A DNA stretch of 64,000 bases from Viridibacterium silvisoli (GCF_036017035.1 NZ_JAYXHS010000001.1:1798001-1862000), one strand, 5' to 3'; numbered from the stretch's first letter, positions 51,843 to 60,391 are shown. The notes: generated from the letters alone by a model not told the origin. Program-made: numbers and translations.

Positions 51843-51990
51843 GCCCCTCACCCGTCGCTGTCGCGACACCCTCTCCCGCAAGCGGTAGAGGGGACGGCAG
51901 ACAGTGTCCGATGCATCAAGACCGGCCCCCTCGTTGCAGTCCCCTCTCCCAAGCATGGGAGAGGGTGGCCGTCAGGCCGGGTGAGGGCAG
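51843..51990. repeat. Palindromic repeat family C, copy 4
   Basis: Ends GCCCCTCACCC and GGGTGAGGGC are inverted, with inner GAGAGGGTGGCCGTCAGG as in copies 2 and 3. It lies between Rieske 2 and the binding protein at 51998, in the same operon. Confidence 0.88.
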
Positions 51991-51997
51991 GGTTCAA

Positions 51998-52993
51998 TCA
52001 AGGCATGATCTTCAGATCCTTCACGAACTGCGTCGTGTAAGCCTTCTTCCAGTCCGTATCCGCCTTCAGCAAGCCCGCACCCACCATGAACTTGTAGGTC
52101 GCTTCCCAGCGCGCATCGGTCATGATCCCCGCGCCGAGTTTTGCCGCATCGCCGCCGTCGAAGACCTTCAACTCCTTCATGCGCTTGATGCCATACGCAA
52201 TCTGCTCGTCGTCCATCTTCGGGTTGTCTTTCTTGATCAGCTCGTTCGCGGCAGCAGGATCGGCGAGGTAGCTCTTCCAGCCCTCGATCGACGCCTTGAC
52301 GAAGCGCGCGACGAGGTCAGGTTTCTCGGCGACGAGCTTCTGCGTGCTGACGATGGTGGTGCCATATGGCGGGTAGCCCTCATCGGCGAACAGGAAGAAG
52401 TTGGCCTTCACGTTGTTCTTCATCGCCTGGAAGGGCTCGGACGACGGGTAGGCCTGTTGCGACAGGGTCGGGTCGGCGAAGAAGGGTTGCAGGTTGAAGG
52501 TGTAGGTGCGGAACTGCGAATCGGTGAAACCGTACTTGGCCTTGATCCACGGAATCCAGCTGGTGTGCGCGGTGGTGCCGGCGAGGATGGTCTTGCCCTT
52601 GAGTTCGGCCAGGCTCTTCACGTCGTCGTGCGTCATGATGCCCTGCAGGTCTTTCTGGAAAGACGTGCCGACGGTGACGACGGGCAGCCCCTTCTCGATC
52701 GAGTTCAGTACCTGGAAGTCATAACCCATGATGAAGTCAGCCTGGCCCGCGGTAAGCAACTGCATGCCGTTGACCTGCGGTCCGCCCATTTTCACGGTGA
52801 CGTCGAGGCCGTATTTCTTGTAGATGCCTTTCGCGACGGCCTGGTAGAAACCACCATGCTCGGCCTGCGCAAACCACGAAGTGAGGAAGGTGACCTTGTC
52901 GTCGGCATGGGCAGGCGTGGCAAGGGTGAGCGCGGCAATGGAAGCAAGCACGCTGCGAGAGAAGAATGATTTGAGACTGGATGTGTGAAGCAT
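51998..52993 (-). CDS. NMT1/THI5-like periplasmic binding protein 2
   Basis: A 331-residue binding protein, first gene of the operon. The signal peptide ends near residue 31 (LATPAHADDK), and the mature opening is VTFLTSWFAQAEHGGFYQA. ADFIMGYDFQVLN and TWIPWIKAKYGFTDS-like stretches fit the NMT1 class. ATG 52993 follows ACGGAG; the longer frame to 53020 has no better site. With its paralogue at 48404 it implies two related substrates or affinities for one importer. Confidence 0.92.
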   Translation of the reverse strand: MLHTSSLKSFFSRSVLASIAALTLATPAHADDKVTFLTSWFAQAEHGGFYQAVAKGIYKKYGLDVTVKMGGPQVNGMQLLTAGQADFIMGYDFQVLNSIEKGLPVVTVGTSFQKDLQGIMTHDDVKSLAELKGKTILAGTTAHTSWIPWIKAKYGFTDSQFRTYTFNLQPFFADPTLSQQAYPSSEPFQAMKNNVKANFFLFADEGYPPYGTTIVSTQKLVAEKPDLVARFVKASIEGWKSYLADPAAANELIKKDNPKMDDEQIAYGIKRMKELKVFDGGDAAKLGAGIMTDARWEATYKFMVGAGLLKADTDWKKAYTTQFVKDLKIMP

Positions 52994-53492
52994 GCTGGTT
53001 CTCCGTTGAGAAGTTCGCACTTGAATTCAAGTGCGGGGAACCGGAACACGCTGGGGGCTGGCATCGTTCTGGATGAACGACTTCATGACGAAGTAGCAAG
53101 GATCCCCGTTGCGTTCCGTAACGAACACAAGCACCCGGTACCGGGTGCGCAGCAGTCGACAAGCGACTGCTACCGGAGCAATGACCTGCTGTGGAAGACC
53201 TCGTTGAAAACTGATGGCAACCGCAGCTGACAGCTTCTACTCCACCCTCCTTAAAGCAACCCCTGTGCCATTAAGGGAAAATTCCGCCGGCTTGTTGATG
53301 GAGATCAAGGAGTGGCAAGCATTTTCGTGGCAGCGAAATGTCAATTGAATGGCAATCCGCCGGCCATGCTGGCCTGAGCGGGCGCGTGTCGTGGTATCTG
53401 ATGGGGCATGCACGCACCGCACTTGTGCCCGGGCCTCAGCGGCGGCGATCACTGCTCCGCTGCCGGCCGTTTCGGCAGGAGCTCCGACTGTG
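52994..53492. other. Leader and promoter region of the Rieske operon
   Basis: About 500 bases without a convincing gene. On the minus strand a sigma-54 promoter (53255-53270) is followed by a leader of about 250 bases with three strong palindromes: CGCACTTGAATTCAAGTGCG (53016-53035), GCACCCGGTACCGGGTGC (53131-53148) and AGCAGTCG-N5-CGACTGCT (53151-53171). The first two share GCAC...GTGC outer ends. The part above 53270 would hold activator sites; I see no clear NtrC box. Confidence 0.6.
53255..53270 (-). promoter_or_regulatory. Sigma-54 (-24/-12) promoter of the Rieske operon
   Basis: On the minus strand the site reads TGGCACAGGGGTTGCT. It matches the sigma-54 consensus TGGCACGRNNNTTGCW at all but one position, with exact GG-N10-GC spacing. 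The expected start is near 53244. This is the best-matching promoter in the window and points to nitrogen control of the operon. Confidence 0.75.
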
Positions 53493-54146
53493 CTATCCCA
53501 GGATTCTCGACAAGTGCAGCGAGATCTGCGGCCAGAAGCTCACGACCAGCCACAGGAGTGCGATCACGAGAAAGGCCAGCAACTGGCTGAGTGCGCCCTT
53601 CGGGCTGAGTACGCCGATGTACTGTGAGCCAACGATGAACATGTTCTTGCGCGTGCGGTTCAGGTTCATGAAGCGGATCAGGTAGCGCTGTGCCAGCCAC
53701 ACCAGTTGGCCGCAGGCCATGGCCAGCAGCGAAATGCGGAAGATCGTCAGCAGGTCGACCTCGCCATGCAGGACCTTGCGGTATGCCAGCGACAGGATGC
53801 CGATCAGCAGCGCGGCGCCGACGGCCACCGTGGCATTCCTGACCGCCATTTTCTTCTGCTCGTCTGCCGCTTCGGAAAGCTGCGTGCGCACTTCGGCGAC
53901 TTTCTCCGTCACCAGCGCGGCAAACTCAGTCTTGGCCTTTTCGACGCGCTCGTCGAGCACCGTGCCGAATTTCAGCGCCGCGTAGTCGATCAGGGATTCC
54001 ACGTCGGCCTTGGTCAGCGAGCGCTGCTTGTTCAGCTCCTCGCCAATGGTGTCGATGTGGGTCTGGATCTGCGTGCTGGCTTTCTGGATGGAGCTGTCGA
54101 CGGTCTCGCCGAACTGCGCGATCTCTTCCTTGAACCAGTTCGCCAC
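53493..54146 (-). CDS. Coiled-coil membrane protein of unknown function
   Basis: A 217-residue protein. Residues about 10-100 are predicted helical coiled coil (VDSSIQKASTQIQTHIDTIG, VTEKVAEVRTQLSEA), followed by three hydrophobic segments (near 105-125, 135-155 and 185-210). GTG 54146 is chosen because AAGGAG lies just upstream; the longer frame to 54269 has no such site. It faces away from the three-gene exported-protein operon starting at 54406. I recognise no family. Confidence 0.75.
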   Translation of the reverse strand: MANWFKEEIAQFGETVDSSIQKASTQIQTHIDTIGEELNKQRSLTKADVESLIDYAALKFGTVLDERVEKAKTEFAALVTEKVAEVRTQLSEAADEQKKMAVRNATVAVGAALLIGILSLAYRKVLHGEVDLLTIFRISLLAMACGQLVWLAQRYLIRFMNLNRTRKNMFIVGSQYIGVLSPKGALSQLLAFLVIALLWLVVSFWPQISLHLSRILG

Positions 54147-54405
54147 GATGTTCTCCTTGAGGATCTTCCTGCCTTGCGTCGTCCAGGTCGGGATGCGCGG
54201 TGGATGGCGCCGCTGGCGCCCGACGAAGTCGAGACGATACACCGCGCGTGGCCGCGCCGGGTCTGGCACGGAGCCGCGCCCCGTCTGTCTCGCGGCGTGA
54301 TGCTTGCCCTACAAGTTGACGCCCGTGTGCCGATAGAATCTGCACGCCCGTGTGCGCCTTGGCGCACGGGAAACGATCCCGCCGAATCCGCCGAGAGCCC
54401 CGACG

Positions 54406-55761
54406 ATGCGCCGTTTCACCTGCCACTGGTTCCTGTATGGCCTGCTGGCCGTGTTCACCTGTCCCGCCAACGCCGCCGTTGGTGACCTGCTGGAGATGAG
54501 CGACAAGCTCGACCAGCTTGATCGCATGGACCTCGATGAGGCGATCGAGAAGGCCGATCGTTGCACGCGTGCGCGCAACTTCGATTGCAGCGAAGCCGAG
54601 CTGCGCAAGGCGCGCAAGTTTGCCAACAACGGCAAGGACAAGGCAGATGTCGAGCGCGCGGCCCTGGCGCTCGTCGCCGAGCGGAAACGCCTCAAGGCCG
54701 AAGAGGATGCACTCGCCGAGCAGGAGCGCCAGCTGGCGCTCGCCGAAGAGCGCTACCGCCGGCAGCAGGCCGACGCCGAGGCGCGCGCAGAAGAGCAGGC
54801 CAATCGCGACAATGCCTGGCAGGCCGCTTTCGGCGCCGTCAAGGCCGGGCTGGACACCTACGCCCAGCTGCGCAGCAACCAGCGCGCGCAGGAGCTGGCC
54901 GGTCAGCAACGCTTCAACCAGATGCAGCAGCAGTTCGCGGCCGACAACGCGCGGCAGCAACAGCGATTCGCCGAAGAGCGGGCGCGTATTGCCGCAGCCC
55001 GGCAGACCCTGCAACGACCGGTCGCGCAGGCGTCTGCCCAAGCGCCCGCACAAACACCGTCTGCGCAACGGGTTGCCACCGCCGGCAATTCGAATGGCAT
55101 CTACACCACGGCGTCGGCCGCGGGTGTCAGCAATGATGAAGCCCTGCGCGCTGGCGCGAAGGCGGCCGGTATTCCGCTGGCCGCGCTGACGGACGATTCG
55201 CGCGGCAGTACGCAGCCCGCAGCAAGCCAGGCAGCGGCGAGTCAGGCCGCCGCAAGCCAGGCCGCCGCCCAGCGCGAAGCTGATGCGCGCAGGGAGCGCG
55301 AGCGTCTTGACAAGGAACGTGCAGAGCAGGCCCGTCTCGAAAAGGAACGCGTCGACAAGGAGCGGGCGGAGAAGGAACGCATTGCGCGCGAGAAAGAGGA
55401 AGAGCGCAAGAAAGCCCGCGAGGCCGAAAAGCTCGCTGCCGAGCAGGCGAAAGAGAACATGCCGGAAGCATTGGCATTTTGCTGGCAGAACGACAAGAAG
55501 ACGTACTGGTGGTGCGATGGCCGCGTCGACGAGACCATCGTGGGAGAGAAGACGCGCGAGGAGCAGCTCAAGAGCGTGGGCTGCGAGAACGCCCGGCAAC
55601 TGTCGGACGGGCTGATCACCCTGACACGCAAGCGCAATGGCAAGTCGCACACGGGCTTTGTCTTCGGCTGCGGATTCAAGTTGTCGGTCGGCGATACCGG
55701 TGGAATGACCTGGAACCGCGACATCCGCAAGATCTGGAACGGCATGCCTGCGTCGTGGTGA
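54406..55761 (+). CDS. Exported coiled-coil protein of unknown function, operon gene 1
   Basis: A 451-residue protein with a signal peptide to about residue 23 (VFTCPANAAV). A short helical domain is followed by long Glu/Arg/Gln-rich coiled coil at about 70-145 and 175-210. Then come an Ala/Ser/Gln repeat tract (three PAASQAA-like units near 270-285) and a second charged helix at 285-360. The C-terminal domain (365-451) has several Cys and Trp residues (FCWQNDKKTYWWCDGR, FGCGFKL) that could form disulfides. It starts a three-gene operon. No known domain is evident to me. Confidence 0.75.
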   Translation: MRRFTCHWFLYGLLAVFTCPANAAVGDLLEMSDKLDQLDRMDLDEAIEKADRCTRARNFDCSEAELRKARKFANNGKDKADVERAALALVAERKRLKAEEDALAEQERQLALAEERYRRQQADAEARAEEQANRDNAWQAAFGAVKAGLDTYAQLRSNQRAQELAGQQRFNQMQQQFAADNARQQQRFAEERARIAAARQTLQRPVAQASAQAPAQTPSAQRVATAGNSNGIYTTASAAGVSNDEALRAGAKAAGIPLAALTDDSRGSTQPAASQAAASQAAASQAAAQREADARRERERLDKERAEQARLEKERVDKERAEKERIAREKEEERKKAREAEKLAAEQAKENMPEALAFCWQNDKKTYWWCDGRVDETIVGEKTREEQLKSVGCENARQLSDGLITLTRKRNGKSHTGFVFGCGFKLSVGDTGGMTWNRDIRKIWNGMPASW

Positions 55762-55816
55762 AGCCCGCTCGATGCGTCGGTGGAAGTTTCCTGTCCAACT
55801 GTTTTCTGGAGTACTC

Positions 55817-57100
55817 GTGATTCAGCGACTCTCTCGTGTCTGCCGCCCGCAGGGGCTGGTGTTCGGTCTGCTTTTCGGCGTCGTGCCGCTGGCCCACGCA
55901 CAACAATCGCCCGGCACCGCCGCCATACGCTTTCTCTGCGATGGGGACAGTCTCGGTGCCGAGGTCAGCATCAACGGCAAGTTCCGTGGTGAATGTCCGT
56001 TCGACGCGACGGTGCCGGAAGGCGTCCTGAACATCCGTGCGGTCAAGGCATCAGGCGCCGATCGCGAGCGCGTGTTCGAACAGCAGACCCGCGTGGGTGA
56101 GGGAACGATCAAGCGACTTGAGATCGTGCTTGGCCTGCCGCAGCTGACGGCCGCGGCGAAAGTGCGCGAGACGCAGCGCCTGGAGGCTGAGCGCGTGGCG
56201 CGGGAGCAGGTCGAGCAGCGTGAGCGGGAACGCCTCGAGCAGGCACAACGCGCGAGGGCTGAGCGTGAACGCGAGCTACGCAAGCAGATGACAGCGCTGG
56301 AGACTGCGGCGGCCGCTGGCGACGTGGCCGCCATGCTCACCCTGGGCGGGCTCTTCGAGACGGGCGTCGACGGCAAGCCTGACATGAGCACCGCACGCAG
56401 TTGGTACGGCAGGGCGGCGGATGCCGGCAGTCGCCAGGCCGTCATCAAGCTCACACGCTTCGGCGTGCCGCTGGGGCGTGCGGACGCTGATGCCCTTGCG
56501 CAGATGCTGGCTTTGCCGACGGAGCCGGTCAGGAACGTAGCGATCCGCGGCAAGGATGCCGTGCGCGAGTTCGTGTTGCGCGATGCGTTCTTCGTGACGC
56601 CCGGCGGCAATCGCAAGTTCAGCTTCGATCTCGGCAGCGCGAACGAGATCAATCGCGGCACCTGCCGGCGCAATGACAATGGCCTGTTTGACGTCGAGTC
56701 GGAAAGCGGCGTACCCCAGATCGTCAACAGCGCATCGGGCACCTACCTGTTGGGAGGGCTGTTGAATCTGGAGTGGCGCCAGGGTGGTCTGTTCGGTCCG
56801 CGCAATTCACTCACGGTGGTGGAGTCGACCTGGGGTCAGCCTTTCCCGCTGCAGGCAGGCAAGCGCTTCGGCCTGAAGACGCGCGACGAGTCCTCCAAGC
56901 TCGAAGGCGACATGGGGACCCGGCTCGATTGCGGACTGTCTGCGAATGAGCCCGGCCCGCGGGGCGGTCGCACGATGATCTGCATGCGCGAGGTGGCTTT
57001 CAGCAACTTCACCCAGGTGATGGTGCTGCGTGCGGAGTGGGATGAACCGTCGGGCTGCCTGTCGCAGCGCGTCGTGGCGGGTGGCATGTTGCAACGATGA
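55817..57100 (+). CDS. Exported protein with PEGA-like and Sel1-like regions, operon gene 2
   Basis: A 427-residue protein. The signal peptide ends near residue 29 (VVPLAHAQQ). Residues about 35-115 form a PEGA-like beta domain (VSINGKFRGECPFDATVPEG) also seen in the next gene. A charged coiled coil (130-175) and one Sel1-like unit (ARSWYGRAADAGSRQA near 193-208) follow. The C-terminal 210 residues are beta-rich with scattered Cys. GTG 55817 follows CTGGAG; an upstream ATG at 55772 has no ribosome site. It overlaps gene 3 at ATGA. Confidence 0.72.
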   Translation: MIQRLSRVCRPQGLVFGLLFGVVPLAHAQQSPGTAAIRFLCDGDSLGAEVSINGKFRGECPFDATVPEGVLNIRAVKASGADRERVFEQQTRVGEGTIKRLEIVLGLPQLTAAAKVRETQRLEAERVAREQVEQRERERLEQAQRARAERERELRKQMTALETAAAAGDVAAMLTLGGLFETGVDGKPDMSTARSWYGRAADAGSRQAVIKLTRFGVPLGRADADALAQMLALPTEPVRNVAIRGKDAVREFVLRDAFFVTPGGNRKFSFDLGSANEINRGTCRRNDNGLFDVESESGVPQIVNSASGTYLLGGLLNLEWRQGGLFGPRNSLTVVESTWGQPFPLQAGKRFGLKTRDESSKLEGDMGTRLDCGLSANEPGPRGGRTMICMREVAFSNFTQVMVLRAEWDEPSGCLSQRVVAGGMLQR

Positions 57101-58635
57101 ACGCTTGCCCGTCGGGCTGCGTCGTTTCCTGGATCCGAGGCTGGAGGTGGTGTGTGAGAGGGTGTGCAAGGGACGTGCGAGGGGTTTTGGTCCGGATGTT
57201 GGTGCTGGGCGCGGTGTGCGCGCCCGTCGTCGTGCCGATGGCAAATGCTCAGACGAAGAGTGTCGCCGAGAGCGCTGCGTTGCGTGTGCTCTGCGACGGC
57301 GAGGCCAAGGATGCAGAAGTCTTTGTTGACGCCCAGTTCAAAGGCGAATGCCCGGTGGATATCACATTGGCCGCAGGCAGCCACGCGATACGTGTCGTGA
57401 AGAAGATCGGTGACACGCGTGAGCGCGTCTTCGAACAGACGGTGCGCGTGGCGGGTGGCACGGCCAAGCGGATCGAAGTTGCGCTGGGGCCGGAGACCCT
57501 GACAGCGGGGGGCGAGCGTATCGAGGCGACACGTCGCCAGCAGGCCGCAGTGGAGGCTGAGCGGCAAGCGCAGGTGCGTCGTCGTGCCGCTGAAGAGCAG
57601 GCACGCGTGGACAATGCTGCTTATACGCAGAGCGTGGCGGCGCAGCGCCAGCGCGTCGACCCTGTCGTCGACGGCTTGCTCGCGGAGCTGCGCGCGCGGG
57701 GCGCTGCGCCGACGGCGGACTGCCCGGATTGTCCGCGTGGTGTACGCCCTGGCGCACGTGTCGACACGGATGTACCGCCCGCGCCCGACGCCGGCATGGC
57801 GGAATGGTTGCAAAAGGCTCGCACGGAAGTCGTAAGTTATGTGGGCGAGGAGGGCGCAAGTTTTCGCCCCCCTTCACAGGCGATCGCCATGCCCTGCGAA
57901 GGCGCCTTCGAGGCCATGCGCAAACTCGCCGGGCTGACCGACATGGGGGACATGTCTGCCTCAGACCGCAAGGCCATGCTGGCGCAGCCGGGCATGAGCG
58001 CGGATTACCTCAGCTACCTGCGCGACATTCGCATCTGGCCAGTGCAGGCGACTTGCAGCCAGGGCGTGCTGAACGGCCCACTCGAGCTATGGGGGTTTGG
58101 CAACAGCGTGTGGTCCAGCCAGGGCATGGTCAATGTCGGCCCGCGCCTGGTGCACGTGCGCGGCACGGTCGTGGGTGGCAAGCCGGCCGGGCCCTGGTAC
58201 GTGGCCACGCGCACGGGCTCGTCGCTGACGCGTTATGCCGATGCGTCCACCGACGCCATGATGCGCAAAGGCATGCAGGGCGATCCGTCCGAGAGTTTCA
58301 TGGTGATCTACAGCGAGGGCGACCAGATGCAGTCGCGCTCCGCATCCATCTCGGTCGCGCTGTTCGCCAATTCAGACGTGCAGAAATATTCCGGCGGGCT
58401 GAAAGCGAGCTTTACGCGCCCGACCTCGGCGAACACTGCCGAGTCGCTGGGCTACGACGGACTGCGACTGGCCAGCCGCACCCTGATGAAGGATGGCAAG
58501 CTGCATGGCCCCATGACGATCTATGGCTACACGCGGCCAGGCGGGTTCCTGCTGCCGGACACGAAGTACCCGACCTCGGTGACCTGCTTCCGCGATGGCA
58601 AGGCCGTCCAGCTTGACCCGTGCAGGATGGATTGA
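57097..58635 (+). CDS. Exported protein with PEGA-like region, operon gene 3
   Basis: A 512-residue protein if ATG 57097 is used; it overlaps gene 2 at ATGA. An ATG at 57196 gives a cleaner signal peptide (MLVLGAVCAPVVVPMANAQ) and may be the true start. The N-terminal beta domain (RVLCDGEAKDAEVFVDAQFK, then GECPVDITLAAGSH) parallels gene 2, including a shared RERVFEQ segment. A charged helix follows (about 145-190); the C-terminal half is a repetitive beta domain with DGxLHGPMTIYG-like units reminiscent of MORN-type motifs. Function unknown. Confidence 0.72.
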   Translation: MNACPSGCVVSWIRGWRWCVRGCARDVRGVLVRMLVLGAVCAPVVVPMANAQTKSVAESAALRVLCDGEAKDAEVFVDAQFKGECPVDITLAAGSHAIRVVKKIGDTRERVFEQTVRVAGGTAKRIEVALGPETLTAGGERIEATRRQQAAVEAERQAQVRRRAAEEQARVDNAAYTQSVAAQRQRVDPVVDGLLAELRARGAAPTADCPDCPRGVRPGARVDTDVPPAPDAGMAEWLQKARTEVVSYVGEEGASFRPPSQAIAMPCEGAFEAMRKLAGLTDMGDMSASDRKAMLAQPGMSADYLSYLRDIRIWPVQATCSQGVLNGPLELWGFGNSVWSSQGMVNVGPRLVHVRGTVVGGKPAGPWYVATRTGSSLTRYADASTDAMMRKGMQGDPSESFMVIYSEGDQMQSRSASISVALFANSDVQKYSGGLKASFTRPTSANTAESLGYDGLRLASRTLMKDGKLHGPMTIYGYTRPGGFLLPDTKYPTSVTCFRDGKAVQLDPCRMD

Positions 58636-58642
58636 GCCTCAC

Positions 58643-60265
58643 TCAGCACTGGAAGCGCGACACCACCACGTTGAGCTGGCTGGCAACGCGCTCCAGCTCC
58701 TGTGTGGCATGGGCTGTCTCGCTCATACCTTGCGAGGTGGTTTCCACCATGTGAGCGATCTGCTCGACCTGTTGGGCGAGGCTGGTGCTGGCCGTGCTTT
58801 GTTCGCGCGTGGAGTCGGCCACTTCGCTGACGAGATTGGTGGCGCGCGTCGCGCCATCGGTGATCAGGTCGAGCAGGCGCGCTGAGTCTTCAGCCGCGGC
58901 AACACTCGCGCCAACGCGATTGGATGCGGTTGTCATGGCCTCGACGGCACCGCCGGTCTCGGTCTGGATGGCACCCAGCATGGTTTCGATTTCCACCGTG
59001 GCGGTGGCGGTACGTTCCGCCAGCTTGCGCACCTCGTCGGCAACGACGGCAAAGCCGCGCCCGGTTTCGCCGGCACGTGCCGCCTCGATGGCTGCATTGA
59101 GCGCAAGCAGATTGGTCTGCGAAGCAATTTCCTTGATGGAGGCGGCAATGGTGCCGACGGCCGCAGCGCGCTTGCTGAGGCTCTCGATGCGCGTGTTGGC
59201 GTCTTCCACTGCGCCGGCCAGGTCGCGCATCTGCATGGTCGCGTTCTGCACCTGTTCCTTGCCTGCTTCCGCGTGTTCGGCGGCGCCGCGCGCATGCTGC
59301 TCGGTCTGGGCTGCGTGCTCGGAGATGTGGGAGATGCTGACGGTCAGCTCTTCCATGGCGGCGGCCATGGTCTGTGCTGAATCGGATTGCTGGTGCGCGC
59401 CTTCGGCAACTGTCGAAGACGTGACGCTGATTTCCTGCGAAGCGGTGGCAATGCGGTCGGCACCCGAAGTGATTTCCTGCACGATGCTGCGCAGCTTGCC
59501 GATCAATGCATTCAGTTCGGCCAGCACGCTGCCGGCAGCGGCGGAGGGCACGCTCATACGCAAGTCTCCCTCGGCGACCTGTTTCATGATGGCCACTGCA
59601 TGACCGGGTTCGCCACCGATCTGCGCGATCACCGAGCGCCCGATCACCACGACGAGGCCGAATACGCCGAGGGTCAGTGCCGCGACGATGGCCAGGCTGG
59701 TCAGCAGCTCCTTGCGGAACGCTGCGGCGACGTCATCGACGTACATGCCGGTGCCGATGGCCCAGTCCCATTGGGGCACGAGTTCAGCATAGGAGGTCTT
59801 GTCTGCGGCGACTGTTCCGCCAAGGCGTACGAATTTGTAATGCACGAAATCGCCACCCTTCTTCGCCGCGTCTATCAGATGCGAGACATAGGGGACGCCG
59901 TCCGCGTCCTTGGCGTCCATCATCGGCTTGTTTTCTTTTTCCGGTGCGGAAGGCAGCAGCAGGCTGTTGCCCGCCGTGTCGAAGATGAAGATGTATTCCG
60001 TACCGGCGTAGCGCGCATTGCGAACGAGCTCGCGGGCTTGCGCCTGCGCTTCTTCGCGCGACAGCTTGCCTTCCTTCTCCAGCTTCTCGAAGTACGCCAG
60101 TTGCGAGCGTGTGCTCTGGACTACGGAACGCAACAAGGCCTCGCGCTCAGCGTAGGCGTGACTGCGCTGGCTGAAGGCGCCGATGGTACCGACGGCGAGC
60201 ATGCCGACAAGTGCTGCTGCGGCGACGGCCAGCATCTTGGTCTTGAGAGGGAGATTGGCGAACAT
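58643..60265 (-). CDS. Methyl-accepting chemotaxis protein with sCache sensor
   Basis: A 540-residue chemoreceptor. A first transmembrane segment (about 12-30), a periplasmic single-Cache domain (GTEYIFIFDTAGNSLLLPSA near 87-106), a second transmembrane segment (190-212), HAMP, and the signalling tip with EIASQTNLLALNAAIEAARAG near 386-406. The ligand is likely a small organic compound. It converges with the exported-protein operon, seven bases apart. Confidence 0.95.
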   Translation of the reverse strand: MFANLPLKTKMLAVAAAALVGMLAVGTIGAFSQRSHAYAEREALLRSVVQSTRSQLAYFEKLEKEGKLSREEAQAQARELVRNARYAGTEYIFIFDTAGNSLLLPSAPEKENKPMMDAKDADGVPYVSHLIDAAKKGGDFVHYKFVRLGGTVAADKTSYAELVPQWDWAIGTGMYVDDVAAAFRKELLTSLAIVAALTLGVFGLVVVIGRSVIAQIGGEPGHAVAIMKQVAEGDLRMSVPSAAAGSVLAELNALIGKLRSIVQEITSGADRIATASQEISVTSSTVAEGAHQQSDSAQTMAAAMEELTVSISHISEHAAQTEQHARGAAEHAEAGKEQVQNATMQMRDLAGAVEDANTRIESLSKRAAAVGTIAASIKEIASQTNLLALNAAIEAARAGETGRGFAVVADEVRKLAERTATATVEIETMLGAIQTETGGAVEAMTTASNRVGASVAAAEDSARLLDLITDGATRATNLVSEVADSTREQSTASTSLAQQVEQIAHMVETTSQGMSETAHATQELERVASQLNVVVSRFQC

Positions 60266-60342
60266 CGTTGCGTACCAGTGTTGGGGGTTACTGGCCTTAA
60301 CGGCCGCTCGCGCGGGGAGTACATGGGTAGTTCTACCGTGGA

Positions 60343-60366
60343 GGCATGAGTAGTTGTACTCATGCC
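60343..60366. terminator. Hairpin between chemoreceptor and MFS genes
   Basis: GGCATGAGTA and TACTCATGCC are perfect ten-base arms around GTTG; a smaller GGTAG-TT-CTACC lies beside it at 60326-60337. It is downstream of the MFS/spermidine-synthase gene on the same strand and upstream of the chemoreceptor, so terminator is the likeliest role, but no T-run is present. Confidence 0.55.
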
Positions 60367-60391
60367 CGAGGGGTGTGCCGGCGAGGTCGCC

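Noticed and set aside
53030..53087. Leader peptide of about 19 codons (minus strand) before the first binding protein
   Set aside because: It has no ribosome site and no run of regulatory codons.
52994..53244. Guanidine (ykkC-type) riboswitch in the Rieske operon leader
   Set aside because: Such riboswitches precede some NMT1/SsuABC-type operons, but I could not find their conserved loops here; the palindromes are reported only as unexplained structure.
53926..55650. Minus-strand ORF of 574 codons opposite the coiled-coil exported protein
   Set aside because: Leu-rich pseudo-membrane sequence arising opposite the Glu/Lys/Arg-rich coiled coil, and it overlaps the 5' part of the gene at 53493-54146 in another frame.
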